DNA of 23,770 nt from Proteobacteria bacterium UBA6921. Lineage in GTDB: Bacteria > Pseudomonadota > Gammaproteobacteria > SG8-11. Positions 23,066 through 23,770 of this stretch are shown piece after piece. The notes below the pieces were generated by a model that had not been told where the DNA came from, did not search any database, and saw nothing but the letters and a program-made list of their open reading frames with translations. Where the stretch lies: the NCBI GenBank assembly GCA_002450895.1, contig DKAR01000036.1:77836-101605 (forward strand), read 5' to 3'. Position 1 is the first letter of the stretch. The number at the start of each line of letters is the position of its first letter. The position numbers were made by a program, and so were the translations under genes.

Positions 23066-23770
23066 ATGCTGAAGCGCCTGCTCGAAAATCACGTTTTTGC
23101 GAACACGGCGTTTGCCGTTGTTCTGATCGTCGGTACGCTTTCGTTCTTGACCATTCCCCGCGCGAAAGATCCCGAAGTCAATTTCAACTGGATCAGCATC
23201 ATGACGTCGCTGCCCGGAGCGGCGGCGGAAGACGTTGAAAAACTCATTACCGATCCGATCGAAGATTCGATTGCGCAGGTTCAGGACGTCAATTTCATCT
23301 CCAGTAACAGCCGGGAAGGGCTCTCGAGCATTCTCGTTCGATTCGGTGATATCAGCAGCCGGACATTCGACAAACGCATCAACGATCTCCGGCGTGAAAT
23401 TCAAAACAAGGCCAATGCCGAGCTCCCGTCGGAAGCCAATGAGCCAATGATCCTGGAGATTACGACGTCGAATTCCTTTCCGACGGCGACGGTGGCGGTC
23501 TGGGGGCAGGCAGACGATGAGGTACTGCGGCGCACTGCGCTGTCTATTAAGGAAGACTTGCTGCGACTGAAAGGTGTGGAAGACATGGACACTGCGGGGT
23601 TGCGCGACCCGGAGATCCATGTCGATTTTGATCCCGCGCGGTTGCAGTCCTTTGGCATCACGCCATCGCAGCTGGCCGATGCGGTCGGCGCACACTTTCG
23701 TGACGTTTCCGCCGGCAACGCAAGCATCGGCGGGCAGGAATGGCTCGTCAGGCTGATTGGAAAGAACAGA
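23066..23770 (+). CDS. RND-family efflux pump inner-membrane subunit, N-terminal part (cut by window edge)
   Basis: The frame from the ATG at 23066 runs open for 235 codons to the window edge. It starts MLKRLLENHVFANTAFAVVLIVG, the first transmembrane helix of AcrB/HAE1-type pumps, continues with IPRAKDPEVNFNWISI and SLPGAAAEDVEKLITDPIEDSIAQVQDV (porter subdomain PN1), then the conserved DLRREIQ- and GITPSQLADAV-type segments. RND pumps export substrates using the proton gradient. The short N-terminus and PGAAAEDVE pattern fit the broad HAE family rather than heavy-metal CzcA. Family assignment is firm but substrate and full length cannot be judged. Confidence 0.9.
   Translation, partial: MLKRLLENHVFANTAFAVVLIVGTLSFLTIPRAKDPEVNFNWISIMTSLPGAAAEDVEKLITDPIEDSIAQVQDVNFISSNSREGLSSILVRFGDISSRTFDKRINDLRREIQNKANAELPSEANEPMILEITTSNSFPTATVAVWGQADDEVLRRTALSIKEDLLRLKGVEDMDTAGLRDPEIHVDFDPARLQSFGITPSQLADAVGAHFRDVSAGNASIGGQEWLVRLIGKNR

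Overview
The window reads as ordinary chromosomal DNA of a Gram-negative proteobacterium, most likely a gammaproteobacterium. It is moderately GC-rich and densely coded. Lineage pointers are an OxyR with the gammaproteobacterial two-cysteine motif, a thiD-thiE-hemL gene order like that of pseudomonads, an OprO/OprP-type phosphate porin, a large FAD/Fe-S oxidoreductase of the DUF3683 type, and a pteridine reductase beside a MidA-type methyltransferase. I cannot place it to genus. I see no phage, transposon, CRISPR array, tRNA or rRNA.

Layout. At the left edge lies the 5' part of threonine 3-dehydrogenase (minus strand, cut by the window). It is divergent from an FtsH-type membrane AAA protease (621-2549). 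After a 0.5 kb AT-richer gap comes a Na/Pi-cotransporter-family protein with a PhoU-like tail (3082-4848). It converges on a phosphate-selective porin gene (5093-6583), so inner- and outer-membrane phosphate uptake candidates sit tail to tail. Next, a MidA/NDUFAF7-type methyltransferase (minus) is divergent from a pteridine reductase (plus). A strong terminator then closes an 858-residue Gly-rich lipoprotein gene of unknown function (8910-11486, minus). The 1281-residue FAD/Fe-S oxidoreductase (11786-15631, minus) is divergent from a cyclic-nucleotide-binding/rhodanese fusion (15830-16519).

The right third is a stress and cofactor region. oxyR (minus) is divergent from a small DUF2061 membrane protein and dps, which looks like a peroxide and iron-protection unit. 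After a hairpin-rich spacer follow hemJ, thiD, thiE and hemL on the plus strand, joining heme synthesis (HemL early, HemJ late) with thiamine synthesis. The window ends with an RND efflux pair: a periplasmic adaptor and the first 235 codons of the inner-membrane pump.

No single unmistakable new system is present. The strongest candidates for new biology are the orphan Gly-rich lipoprotein, a Na/Pi transporter whose first repeat has lost the usual QSSS-type signature, an ideally spaced Shine-Dalgarno in front of a 10-codon ORF and 12-bp palindrome between the oxidoreductase and the rhodanese fusion, and several hairpins next to ribosome-binding sites (ftsH, hemL). Regulatory statements come from reading the sequence by eye and are mostly low confidence.
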